Below, one piece after another: positions 33,700 to 46,079 of a stretch of 64,000 nt of DNA. Numbering within the stretch: position 1 is the stretch's first letter; each line of letters begins with the position of its first letter. The position numbers were made by a program, and so were the translations under genes. A model generated the notes under the pieces. It saw nothing but the letters and a program-made list of their open reading frames with translations. It ran no database searches and had not been told where the DNA came from. Location: NCBI RefSeq assembly GCF_032884065.1, contig NC_088866.1, positions 45,226,653-45,290,652 on the forward strand, read 5' to 3'. Source of the DNA: Artemia franciscana (Eukaryota > Arthropoda > Branchiopoda > Anostraca > Artemiidae).

Positions 33700-35095
33700 C
33701 CTTCCTCATCCACAGCTCCACCTCATGGTCACAGAAACTTCAGAGGGGGCTCTTTAGATCAGAAATTGTGAGTTCTAGTCATTTTTTTATAAGTTGAAAG
33801 TGATTGGTACCAACCAGCCACGGGGGGATGTTTTCTGGGGGGATATCGGCCACTGTTTCAGAGGCATAGTGAAGTGAGAGGCATAGATAACTTACAGGTT
33901 ATGCTTTTTCTCACATAATTGGTCAGGCAAATAGATGAATTCAACTGTGTTGAAGGGGCTTAAATTGGAGAGGAGGAGCCATACGCCAACCATAGATTTT
34001 GAACAATATGTTTTGGGGTACTTTCACACAAAAATGACTTTTTTGGTGTTTTCATTAAAAAAGACACCCGCCCCCTTAAATTTCGAAGGTTTGAAGTCTT
34101 CAAGGTCTCTCAGAATACATGCAAGGGAGTTTGTTCAGGGGAATTCCTCGGATACCCATAGGAACCTGCCTTTGGATTCTGTTTGGTTTACTCTTTTGGT
34201 TTGGGGGGTTGTGTTGTCTGTGCTTGAATTGGCAAAGGTTCGGTAATTTTTGTGCAAATAAGTTTTGTTGGGTTTATTTGTTTGGAAATCCCCACTCTTT
34301 AACAACTTGGAGCACGCAATTAACATACAAAGTTGCAGAAAACTATATGAGGCTAATTAAAGTGCAGGGAAATCCTTCATGGACAATAGATGTTATATAT
34401 TCCTCTAGGTTTCTGAAATGGCAAAATACTTTTGAAGAACAGATCTAACATGATATACAGTGATTTCAAGCTAATGAATATGCCTTTAAGTACTGAGCAA
34501 ACTGAGGAGGGGGAGAGGGGGTGAGCAGTCGAAGGTATTTCTGGAAATTCCTGAAGTGTGAAATAGGCTTGTAGTATTTTCATTCTTTGATTATGTAATC
34601 GCTATGTAAAAATATTTTTCATATATTCCTTTCCCTCCATTCGGACTTACTTGACGACGGATCCTAGTTATACCTCTGATTAAGAACTGACTTAGAATTT
34701 CTTGTTTTTTTCTATCAAGTGATTGTTTTCTGAGGCGGAACTTATAAACAATTTATAATGGTAAAAGACGGACAATTTGCAATTGCTGATGGGTCTAATT
34801 AGCCAATTGACTGAATGGATGTCACTTTGTACCACCCATTTGGACGGGGGGGGGGGCTGGAGCCACTTTTAAAATCTGCAGATTTCCAAATAAGTACTCA
34901 TTTTTAGAGTTAATGGTAGGTATAGCTATTCCACTATTAAATATCCTAAAGTTGACTGAGCCAATGAAGTCAAGTTATAACTTAGGGATGGGGGAAGATA
35001 ACTGAACAGGGATAGGGGTAAAACTATTCTTGAATTAGTAATACTATATTTATAATTTCGACACATTTGTCCATAACAAATCGAAATATTTAAAA
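33700..35095. other. Intergenic DNA, mostly unrecognised
   Basis: 33728-33800 is a weak copy of the AAACTTCAGAGGGGGCTC family also present at 38640-39850. The rest has short, motif-less open frames. Confidence 0.45.
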
Positions 35096-35099
35096 AATA

Positions 35100-35101
<2 letters not shown>

Positions 35102-35146
<45 letters not shown>
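35102..35146. repeat. (TA)n microsatellite
   Basis: About 45 bp of TA. Confidence 0.95.
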
Positions 35147-35149
<3 letters not shown>

Positions 35150-35935
35150 CTACCCCCTCGCGACTCATATCCCAGGTGTGGTGCTGATGTTTGGCTGTAA
35201 TAGTTGTAGTCTAACTTAAAATCATGCTTCTTGTAAAGCATTATAGGCATTAACAAGAAAGAAAGCTTTGTTAATTATGCTCCACTAAAATATTATCGCT
35301 TTATTTCGAATATATACTCATTTTATGCCATGTGAAATTTTTCATTTTGATAAAACAATTAATTTTTGCACTTTTGTAGAAACCGTTATTACAGAATTAT
35401 CCTCCAGAAAATCGTTTTATGTCACTGCACATCTAAACCTTCATCTCATGTCCCATCTTTTATCAGCAATGACAAAGAATGATAAGTCAAACAGGGTAAC
35501 GTACATAAAATTCCGAGGGTCAAATAAATACTATTTACCACTTATTATAAGTTTTTTAGCACCTTTGTTCTACAAAACGTGGTAAACGTCCACTATAGAA
35601 AACTTCTTCAGCCAAGCACTTCAAGGTGCACGTGGTAAACTTCCATTATACTTGGCGCACATCGCCTAGTGTCCACAATTTTTAAGTGGGTAACTCCTCA
35701 TTAAATTCTCCTCTTTTTCCACGGCAAATGTAAAAGGAATGCACTCAACTACAATTTTTCGTTTCATAAAGGAAACCAACGGATTCTTTGATGTCATTGT
35801 CCTATCTTGGGATTTCATCGTTTTTTTTTTGCAAATTCTCCGGCGTCACTTCATTCTTATATGGAGTTAATTTGATATATCAAAGCAGGCCCAATGGTAG
35901 ATCATCATTCCATAAATATATTAATGAGCTTCCGG

Positions 35936-36125
35936 AGATATTTCGACAAGAACCTCCACCAAGCTGTCTTTTGACAAACAAGCTGGCTATGCATGATTTT
36001 TGACAAACAAGAAAAAAATAATAACAACAACGCCAAAAGAAGCGAGGTCAATGTCAGCCAGCGCACGGAAAAGAAACAAAATGGACAAAAACGGATATTT
36101 CGACAAGAACCTCCACCAAGCTGTC
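35936..36125 (+). repeat. Direct repeat of 31 bp
   Basis: ATATTTCGACAAGAACCTCC followed by ACCAAGCTGTC occurs at about 35939-35969 and again at about 36096-36126, identical. The phrase TTTTGACAAACAAG also occurs twice between them (35977 and 35998). Confidence 0.8.
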
Positions 36126-36259
36126 CCCGAGAAAAATTCCTGTATGGGTTCCTGAGCCAGAAGGATTCGATCACTTGTCCTTCTTCGAGTTTCAATATTT
36201 CGTGCTCCCACTTGGCTCAACCATTACATTGGTTGAGCCACAAAAAACAAACAGCACAG

Positions 36260-38620
36260 ACCTAGATTATGGGGCAGTTTGTCATATCTAATCATTAAGA
36301 AAAACAAGACAGGCAATATATCATGGTAACTAACTGTAAGTAATGAGCAACTCGTGCCGATAGTAACCAAAACTCTCCAAAAAAGTTTTGATAACAATGT
36401 ATTCATTAAACTTGTTCTAATATATTAAAATCGTAATACTAAAATTGTATAATCAAATTCAGCAGACAAAAGAGAACGAAGGAATCTACAATAAGTTCAG
36501 CGAAAAAATCTATTATTTATACTGCTTCCAAACATGGAAGAACTTATTAATTTTAATGTTGCTCGTCAAAAGCTATTAGTAAATGGAAATTTTATAATTC
36601 TAGAAATAGCAGCTAAGCATTCATATAAAGGTCTTGACAAAACTGTATATTGAATTTCAACGTGCCAGAGAAAGTTGAACGTCTCCAAACGTCTCCTTCC
36701 TTCGGCTCCAAAGAGATATTACAATCCCTTTGAATCACTTCATTCTTTGTATTTCCTCGGTTGAATTATCCGCTTCGTAACTTTCTTAATATTCAAATTC
36801 TTTTCCCCAAGACTGAAATCTTACTACAAATCTTCATGTATATGCTATATTATGTAAAATACTGTTCTTTATTAGACTTGAGAATGCCATTTTTGTTGCG
36901 CCTCCAAAGGACTTGTAAAAAAATTACAGTTTATATTTATTCTTTGGCTATCGGTTGGCAATCTACTTTCTGAACAAATTATTGTAAACCACTTGAATTT
37001 TCACCTATCTCCTTCTCTCTACCCCTCAATTGCTTTCTTTATAGCTACCCTCTCTCTCCCTCCCTTGTTTTTTTCATTATTGTTTTATTTGCTGTTTATG
37101 AGTTATTCCTTAAATAAAATGTGTATCCCCTTCCTTACAGGTCATGGAGCCTTTATGGGGGTGAGTGCATTATATTTGTTTGAATGCTTTGTTTTTTTTT
37201 AAATATCTTTTGTCAGAAGGGGTAAAAAATCCTTTTACAGTATCAAAACAGTATTAGAATACCTAATTGAAAAATATATAATTGAATAGTTATTTCCTAT
37301 TAACTAAGTTCCAAGGAGACAGAAAATAACACGAGAACTGGAAAATTCCATCACTTAGTACCCTATATCCACGCTAAACGAGGTTATAAAGGGATAAAAA
37401 TCAGAATCTGAATCTGTGCAGTATTAGGTGGATCAAAAGGTCACTCCCTGTCTCGGAGGACAATAAAAGGCATCAAAATTGAAAAATTACATCATGTAAT
37501 TCTATATTTCCACCCTAACCAAAGCCAGAGGGGGGAAAGCGTTATTTTTTTATAGGCTTACTTCAGGTGCTTTATTGTAATTTCCCGCCCGTAAGCTCAA
37601 ATATGAGCTAATATTGGGCCTGTCTATTTGTAACAACCTGACTTCAGAGGTTTGTGCAGGAGGAAGGGGGAATATTACTTACAACGATATTTTTTGCTGG
37701 AAATTTCTTCTTTTTTTGGAACCTGAAGTGTACAAATATCAACAGAATATTTTCTTCAAATTCTCTTTAAGGTCTGTCTAGATTATGCCACTCTTATTTT
37801 CCCCCAAACCCTCACCCATGAGCACCAAGGAGTGGGATGAAAACAACAGAACATTACTATTTTTAACTGCGTTACTGGATTTGACAAAGTCAGTTATTAT
37901 GGCAAAAAAGTTTGAAAAGCAAAAACTGAAGCAATAAAACAAAAAATAATAATAATAAAAAGGAACGCTTCAATCACATCTTCGTTTTCGATTTCTGTGA
38001 CTCTGGAAGAATCAGAATTTCGTTTTGATTAAACAATTATTGAATCAACATATAACTTGAGTTAATCATACTGGCTGCCGAAATCTCAAGATTCAAAGAA
38101 ATATTGATGCAGCATGTTCCATGGCATTGACTACAAGCAATGCACAGAAAATGTCACTCTTTTTGCAAGTGCATCAAAGGCTATCAAAGTCACCTTTACA
38201 GCTGCGGGGGATCAATTTAGGAAGGCTTTCAGGATCACGCGGTATTTCCGTCATTAACCATTAGGCAAAAGTTTCCAGGCCCAGGCTTCAGAGTTCCAGC
38301 CTTCAGACTTTCAGACAGACCGGTTTCTAGCCCCAGATTTTAAGCAATTTTGTATATGTTATTAAGCTATTTTTATAACATTTTGGTGCTCATTTGTATG
38401 CGAATAGTGCACAAAACAATATTATGTTTTAATTATCTTCTGATTTCTCATCCCTCTCTAATCTTGTTTAGAGTGAAAATGGGGTACTTAGTGATGTATT
38501 TTTTTAATTATGATGCCATTTCTGGCACCCCCAGACTTTAATCAGAGAGAACACAATAGCGTTGCCTATAGTAAAGGCCAAAAGGCTCCAATGTTTTATT
38601 ATCTACTGTTATTATTTTGT
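36260..38620. other. Intergenic AT-rich DNA, nothing firm
   Basis: A 19-20-nt segment at 37141-37160 has a strong acceptor before it (pyrimidines then TTACAG) and a donor GTGAGT after it, but no neighbouring exons. Otherwise nothing is recognised. Confidence 0.4.
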
Positions 38621-38629
38621 TTCCAGAGG

Positions 38630-39860
38630 CACTTCATATAGAAAGGGTGGTAGTATAAACTTCAGTGGTGCTCATTCAATTGGAAATTGCAAGTTCTAGT
38701 ACCCTTTTAAAGAGTCAAAAGTAATCGGAGGCCAACTAGACACCCCCCCCCCCCGCCTTTTTACCTCAAATGCATCTGATAATTTTTTTTAGATAGCCAT
38801 TTTGTTAGGAATAGTTCTAAAATCAGATATCAGATAAAATCAGATAAAACTCCACAGTAGACACAACCCCCCAGGGTCAAGGGGTAGACGTTTTAAGCTA
38901 TGCCCTGGGGGCATTAACGGTTCTTATGGAAGAGATGCTCGTACAAACTTCAGAGGGGGCTCATTCATTAGAAATCAAAAAGTCTTTTTCACTTTTTAAG
39001 AGTAAAAAGAGATCGCAGGGCAATTGGTCCCTCACGCCACTTCTCACAAATGTGCCTGATCGCATTTTTGAAATTTTCATTTTGTCCAAAATAGACCAAA
39101 GATCATATAAGAAAGATGTTCCAATGAAGACAGATATACTTACCCACTTTGCAGAGTTAAAGATGATTATTTAGTGCACTGCTTAAGCCGGTACCAGGGG
39201 CTCTCTACGATAAGGGAAAGGATATTTGGAAATAATGAGTTGATACTTCCAGGTGTCTTAAATAGTACGTCGCATCGGTTTATTTGTAGAATAGCAAGGT
39301 ATCTGGAAATTTTGTTAAATAAAAAAAAAATCTCATTTATAAAGTAAATGTAATGTATTATTTATGTCTTTTTCTGAGTGTCAAGTGTTCTTTTCAAGGA
39401 CCATTTTTTTCAAGTATTAAGTACTAGTATTATGTTAATGTAGTGTTTCATTTAAGTATTTTATGATGATCGCTGATCAAAGTTTATGGTATTTGTGTCT
39501 TTCGTTTTATGTTATTGTACGGTGTTCATGGCTATATATATATATATATGGCTTTAAAATACACTTATCTATCTATCTATAGCAAAAACTCAGGGGCTTA
39601 TAAAACCCTCAAGTACCCGACGGCAAGTGTTGAAAATTGTGCCCCGAGGCATTCAAGTTCTTGTGAACGGAATGATCGTATAAACTTCACAAGGGGGCTC
39701 ATTCTTTTGGAAATTGAAAGTTTTAGTTCCTTTTGTAAGAGCCAAAAAGGACTCAAGGGCAGCTAGTGCTTCTGCCCCTTTTACCCCAAATCCATCTGAT
39801 CAAATTTTTCAGATAGCCGTTTTGGTACAATAGGTGAAAAGATCAGATAAAAGACAGGGT
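38630..39860 (+). repeat. Three dispersed copies of a repeat of about 200 bp
   Basis: At about 38640-38850, 38925-39120 and 39665-39860: AAACTTCAGAGGGGGCTCATTC, GAAATTG.AAGTTCTAGT, CAAATGCATCTGATAATTTT and GATAGCCATTTTG. The wording resembles the middle of family A, so they may be older relatives or fragments of it. Confidence 0.6.
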
Positions 39861-39869
39861 CACCCCCCC

Positions 39870-40440
39870 ATAGCCCAATGGCAAGTGTTGTAGTGTTTTA
39901 TGAAGGCATATAATGTTTTTATGCAATGGTTTTGAAAATTGTTCTAGGATCAGATAAGTACATCCCCCAACCCTACTCAAAAAGCTTATGGACGCTATTT
40001 TATTCCAAAACTTGGCCTCTGGTCTTCTTTGCATGACCCATCCCAAAAATTGTCAACAATATTTTATTCAAAAATGTATGGCAACTCACTCCTGATCATC
40101 CATGGCCCGAGTGAGCTTATGAGTCATATCAATGATTGATAAATCATAGAAATGGCACCTGGGCCTCCCTCAATGACCAGAGATTCCCCCCGTTAAAAAA
40201 GGAATTATTAGCGATATTTTATACCAAAAATCATACGAGGTGACCCCTGCCCCTCTCTCCGTGGCCCGTACCCCTTTTACCCCAAAAAATATTAACGGTA
40301 TTTTATTCCCAAAATTACGGGAATTCACTTTATTAGCTCTTTCCAAAATTGTTCAAGACACCTATATTCTTCATTACAATCAAGAATTTGGCTACTACCT
40401 GTTTCCCTCACGTTAAAAGCGTAAGATCTACTGCGTATTT
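39870..40440. other. Intergenic DNA with degenerate internal repetition
   Basis: Loose copies of ATTTTATTCCAAAA followed by ACCCC-rich text recur at about 39995, 40060, 40220 and 40300. No genes seen. Confidence 0.4.
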
Positions 40441-40444
40441 GGCT

Positions 40445-41597
40445 CTTTACTAAAATGAAAGGTTTTACGAATATTTTTCTTTGTATTTGTTATAACACTG
40501 AGAATAGAAAGAAAATGCAGTGAAGCCATACCAGGATTCACCAATAGGCATACTAGGCCCAGCGGCTTTCACTATTCCCGAAGTTTTATAGATATCCCCG
40601 AAATTCTTGCAAAAACGGATCGGGAAAAACACATGGGCCTAAAAGTGTCAATGCTTTAGATCTCATCCTGAGTTCAACAAAATCTTGATCTAGTGAGCTT
40701 TCAGCAATTAATATAATTAGATATTGAATGTTCAGTTTAATTTTAATAGTTCTTGCCGAGACTGTAAATTTATTTTGGAATAAAAAATTATTTTGAAATG
40801 GAGAATTTTGAAAAAATTGAAGCTTTGACAATCAAAAACGACAAAATTAGTTCGAAAAAAACTTTCCGAAAAAGAATTTTTTTAAAGACAAGTAAAGGCA
40901 ATTTAGGCTTTATTTCTTAAAATCAGAAGAAACGGAAACCTACAATAGCTCTAACTCAAAACGACCAGAAATTACAATTAAAGAATAAATGAAACCCAAA
41001 GCGAACAAAAATTAAATAAACAATCATAGCAAAAAAAACAACAATAAAACATACAACAGGTAGGTTACTAATATAAATGAATAAATAAATCTTAAAACGA
41101 GTAAAGTTTAAATGGAATTTGCAAATTAAGCTGAAAAAGAACAAAAATATTTCGGTATTGAAGCATAAATTAAACACAAAACGAAGAGAAATTAAACAAA
41201 CAGTCACAGCAAATAAACATGCAGTAGCTTGCAATATAAATGAATAAATAAATCTTAAGAAGAGTGAAACTTAACTTAAATATTCATATCAAGCCTGAAA
41301 CGAACAAAAATCACTACAAACAAGGGTTTGGGTTTTGCCTCCTTGTCTCGCTGTAAAAGTCTAAAACAAAACGGATTTTATTACAAATATTTTCTTTTGT
41401 ACTGCTTACAACGTTGAAATAAAATAAAAAATTAGGTGAAACTAGACCAGAATTCACCAATATGTATACTAGGCCCTGCGGCTTTCACTATTCCCGAAGT
41501 TTTGTAGATTTCTCCAAAAATATTGCAAAAACGGAGCAGCAAAAACACTTGGGCCTAGAAGTGTCAAAGCTCTGACCCTGAGTGCAACTTGCTATGT
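40445..41597 (+). repeat. 1.15-kb segment with direct repeats of about 240 bp at both ends
   Basis: 40445-40685 and 41355-41597 share TCACCAATA.G.ATACTAGGCCC, GCGGCTTTCACTATTCCCGA and AAAAACAC.TGGGCCTA. Between them a second duplication (41068-41150 and 41232-41310) shares AATATAAATGAATAAATAAA. End repeats around a short interior could be small LTRs, but no tRNA primer site or coding region was found, so nested tandem duplication is as likely. Confidence 0.6.
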
Positions 41598-41609
41598 TTG
41601 GTACTCTTG

Positions 41610-42400
41610 TTTTTATTCCGTTTCTGCTGGTGCCAACTCCACTATCAACTTCCAATAGTATAAACAAATTACTCATTTTTGCTATTACATATTTTTCAAA
41701 TAAAAACTTGATGAAAAATATATGTTCAAACTATTCTCTCTTCGAATTCTACATTCTTAATAGTATAAATATATTTAAATTACAGTATTATATTGGATCT
41801 GGTTGCAATGGATGGTTGCTAAGGCCTAATGGCTATATATAAAATATGTTTTTCTGTCAATATGCAAATTATGTATCCTCTGAAGTATAGAAAATATGGC
41901 TGCTAGGAAAGATCATTCACCGAATCTTGCTGCTAGGTAAACTGACTATGCAAATGATGTGCTCGTCGGCGTAAAGACAATCTTTAGAGCATCAGGCGTA
42001 AGTTCGGGATCTGGAACCCCCTCACTACTTTAATTCCAGTCGCTGCAGTTCATGACAGATTTATTAAAGCTAATCACTTTATTCCTTAAGCAGGTTAGTT
42101 AATGTTCAATATAAATTTAAATTGAATTGAAAAGTTTATTTCTAAAGAAGTAGCTCTGTTTTAAAAACCAATTAGTCTCATGTGGCAAATTTTAAGCTAA
42201 TTAAAACACAAGTAATTTTCGAATCCCAAGATTCGTCCACAGAAGACCCCTCTGTTTCCCTGTGATATAACTATTAGTGATAAAACCACTGAAAGGTTAA
42301 GTGCAAGAAAGCAAAATAACTTTTAGGTAGCAGCATTTATTATTGCTCTTTCAAATTGGACAGCAGGCTGCATATTTTACTCGTCTTATACTTTAATAAG
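41610..42400. other. Intergenic AT-rich DNA, nothing recognised
   Basis: No exons or repeats that I could identify, apart from a short GCTGCTAGG duplication near 41900-41935. Confidence 0.4.
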
Positions 42401-42404
42401 TAAA

Positions 42405-42920
42405 AAAAAACTAGTTTTTTTAACTGAAAGTAAGGAGCGACATTAAAACTTAAAACGAACAGAAATTACTCCATATATTATATGGGTTGTCCCCTCCGCA
42501 ATCCCTCGCTCTTTACGCTAAGGCTTTTAATTAATTTAAAAAGTAGAATCGTGGCAAAGAGTCAAACTTTAGCGTAAAGAGCGAGGGATTGCGGAGGGGA
42601 CAACCCATTTCATATACGGAGTAATTTCTGTTCGTTTTAAGTTTTAATGTCGCTCCTTAATTTCAGTTAAAAAAAACTAGTTTCTTTTTTTTTAATTTCA
42701 GAGTGTTTTTGAATTAATGCATGTTTGATTTTGGCTCTCCGCACATAAATTATTAAAATAAAAAATTTGTAAATTACTTTTTTTTTGGCTAAGAATTAAC
42801 TTACGTAACACACTTTTATATTCTTATGTTTAGCATCAAAATTCCGTTTTTTAGAGTTTCGTTTACTATTGAGCCGGGTCGCTCCTTACTACAGTTCGTT
42901 ACCACGAACTGTTTGATTAA
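42405..42920 (-). repeat. Composite repeat (family A) fragments with a palindromic module
   Basis: The module at 42450-42650 is a long near-perfect palindrome: CCCTCCGCAATCCCTCGCTC, TTTACGCTAA, and inverse. A terminal piece, ending TACCACGAACTGTTTGAT at about 42917, follows. Confidence 0.7.
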
Positions 42921-42924
42921 ATAA

Positions 42925-44436
42925 AAAAAAAATGTTTTTTAACTGGAAATAAGGAGTTAAATTAAAACTTAAACGAACTGAAATTACTCCGTACATGAAA
43001 GGGGCTTTTCCTCCTCAACGCCCCACTCTCTACGCTAAACTTTGACTCTTTCTCTTAACTCTACTTTTCAAAACAATAAAAAACTTTAGTGTAAAGAGCG
43101 GGTCGCTGAGGAGGAAAAGGCCCCTTTCATAAACGGAGTTTATTTCTGTTTGATTTAAGTTTTAAAGTCGCTCCTTACTTTCAGTTAAAAAAACTTTGTA
43201 TTATTTAATTTTTGAACGTTTTTGAATTAATGCATGTTTTGATTTTGGCTCTCCGACAATAAATAATTAAAAAAAATCATATTAATTTTTTAATTTGGCT
43301 AATTAGCTGTCTCATAGTTCTAATCGAAGGATTTTGAGAAAAAGGAGCGAGTGAGGTGGCCTAGTTGCCCTCCAGTTTTTCAATTACTTAAAAAGGCAAC
43401 TAGAACTTTTAATTTTTTAAGAACCTTTTCATTAGTAAAAAAAAAAAAATATATGTGACTTACGTGTTAACTTACGTAACGAACTTCTATATTCGTATGT
43501 TTTATTACGTATATAAGGGGGTTCACCCGCTCGTCAATACCTCGCTTTTTATACTAAAGCTTAAATTTTCTCCCAATTCCTTAAGAATGACCCCTGGATC
43601 ACAAAGGCCATAGAATAAATAGTTGAAATTATTAAAAATACTTTAGCGTAAAGAGCGAGGTATTACGAGGAGGGGAACCTCTAATATTTCTGTTGGTTTT
43701 AATTTTTAATACTGCTCCTTAATTTCAGATGAAACAACTTTTAATATTTATTTTTCATTGTTTTTTAAATAATGCTAGAAAATCTTGCGCCCCTTTCATT
43801 GAAATTCTCTTCCCCCGTAACAAATTCCTCCATGGAAAGATCCTCCCACGTAACCCCTCCTCCTGAACTCCTCTCCCCTCAAACCCAAAAATCCCCCTGA
43901 AAACGTCTGTACACTTCCCAATAACCATTATTATGTGTAAACACCGGTCAAAGTTTGTAGCTTGCAGCCCCTCCCACGGGGACTGTGGGGGAGTAAGTCG
44001 TCCCCAAAGACATAGTTATTAGGTTTTTCGACTATAGTGAATAAAATGGCTATCTCAGAATTTTGATCCGGTGAATTTGTGGAAAATGAGCGTGGGAGGG
44101 GACTTAGGTGCCCTCCAAGTTTTTGGTCACTTAAAAAGGGCACTAGAACTTTCAATTTTCGTTTAATGAGTCCTCACGCAACAATTTAAGAATTTCGTGT
44201 GATTTTAGAATTTTAGGGGGTATTTCCCACTATTTTCTAAAATAAGGCAAATTTTCCCAGGCTTGTAACTTTTGATGGTTAAGACTAAACTTGATGAAAG
44301 TTATATATTTAGAATCAGAATTAAAATGCAATTCTCTTGATGTAACTATTGGTATCAAAATTCCATTTCTTAGAGTTTCGGTTGCTATTGAGCCGGGTCG
44401 ATCCGTACCACAGTTTGTTACCACGAACTGTTTGAT
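42925..44436 (-). repeat. Composite repeat (family A), long minus copy
   Basis: Contains modules at 42965-43170 and 43500-43715, then the conserved blocks in reverse order, ending TTGTTACCACGAACTG at about 44431. Two modules per copy is also seen at 62325-63062. Confidence 0.75.
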
Positions 44437-44439
44437 TCA

Positions 44440-45790
44440 AAATATGTCTCTGTCATTTAACCCAAAATAAATGGAAGTCAAATTGTCTAGCTCCATGGGA
44501 AATACAGTGTCAATATTTGATATGTATACTGATTAATTGATCAATTATAGCATCAAGCACATCACAATACACCATGGGTTGGTCTGAATCAGCAATATCT
44601 AGCTTCAATTGTGCAATGTAAATGATTAGATAAAAAATGAACATACACATTTTCAACAGACTTTTTTTCGCTTGACATTTGGCATGAGCTACAATTTTCA
44701 TAATTTTTATCATAATTGCTCTAGTCATTACTAACAAGTAGCCTTCATTAAAGTTTAAAAAGGAGTTGCTTAGACTGGGCAAGGGTTAGAAACCTTTTTG
44801 TTTATGCTTTAAGATTTGTTTTGTTTAACTTAAGTATAAAAAAGGGATAATAAATATAAATTTAAATAGAAAGCCAGGGTCAAGGTAAAAAAAAAATAAT
44901 TTATATTCAATAAGGACCTCGGTTTGAACGCCCAGAGAGAGATCGGAATAAAAAAAGTTCTTTATACTTGCAGTGGAGGATCCAGGATTTAAGGAAAGGG
45001 AAGAGGTAGACAAACCTTCTGAAACCTTTTTTGGAAATTTAGTGGATAAGGGCTAGAATTTAGGTAGAGCTTAGATTTGGTACCTTTTTAGCTAGGCAGG
45101 TGTTTTTTACTTGACAAGTTCACATAAAAGTATGCAAGTCAAATAAAAGTACAAAGCAGCCAGGCCCAATGGGTATGGGGGTAATTGAACCGTCTTTGCC
45201 CTTCTCCATTCACACTATACAATTGCTGCTTTAATTTTCTCCTTCTGTGATAGTATTTATTGATACCACAGTCCGTGCAGCTGTCTGCGAACACAAAAAC
45301 TCATTCAAAACTCCTCTTCCCCAGAAAGTATATTCCCAAAAGTCACTTTTATTGAATCTAAGAGGAAAGAGATATAAGGTGCAAAACGGAAGGGCAGACG
45401 TAAATATCTTTACTTCATCTTCAAAGGTAAGGCCATCAAGACAGTTGAAAAATAATGTCTTCCAGGGATGTATTTTTAATTCAATCCCTCATGGTCTACG
45501 CACCTTGATCACCCCCCCTGAAAAAGAAAACCAGATGTGACCATTTGTCCCATAAACTTGTTACCATCCTGCTTAATCGTCCCAACTTCCAGTTTTTAGT
45601 TGGGCCTCTTGCTAAACAGGCATGTTGATATTTTGCAGGAGCTCCTAAAAACCTGATAGCATTACTCTAGAAGATTTAAAATAGGGCTTTAAGGGTTATC
45701 TGTAGTATTTATGAGATACCCGATCAACCCGATATGGACGCAGAATAAGGCATTGTGACCTCCACTCTCCCCCTGATCTTAGGCTTTTTA
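44440..45790. other. Unique-looking DNA with one unassigned exon-like frame
   Basis: Plus-strand 45256-45426 is open and bounded by a pyrimidine-rich acceptor (TTTCTCCTTCTGTGATAG, ending 45255) and a donor AAAG|GTAAGG at 45427. Read as ..FIDTTVRAAVCEHKNSF.. it has no family motif I know, and no companion exon was found. It could be an exon of an unseen gene, or chance. Confidence 0.3.
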
Positions 45791-45794
45791 CAAT

Positions 45795-46077
45795 CTTACC
45801 CCTGATCAGGCACGTACCCATGGGAAGGGGTTTAAAAAGGCTGTAGACCCCTCCTCCTATTGAAAAAATTATGTTCTGCTTTTAAATCTTGTATACTGTG
45901 CTCGGTTTTATCATTCATTCCTTTGTCCCTACTCAGAACTTACATTTTAAGAGCTAAAATGAACTCAAAGCAATGCCCTAAAATGCCGTTTTTTTTCTGA
46001 GAAGTTTTTAAAGTTTTCTGTTGGTTGGCCCAGAGACCCCGGTCAGCCCCCCTAATAATTTTCTGAGTACACCACTG
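45795..46077 (+). mobile_element. hAT-like MITE
   Basis: Left end CAGGCACGTACCCA; reverse complement of right end CAGTGGTGTACTCA. Flanking octamers CCCCTGAT and CCAATGAT agree at 6 of 8. About 280 bp, non-coding. Confidence 0.55.
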
Positions 46078-46079
46078 CC

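Noticed and set aside
40445-41597. LTR retrotransposon
   Set aside because: End repeats exist, but no gag/pol coding, primer site or target duplication was found; kept only as a repeat.
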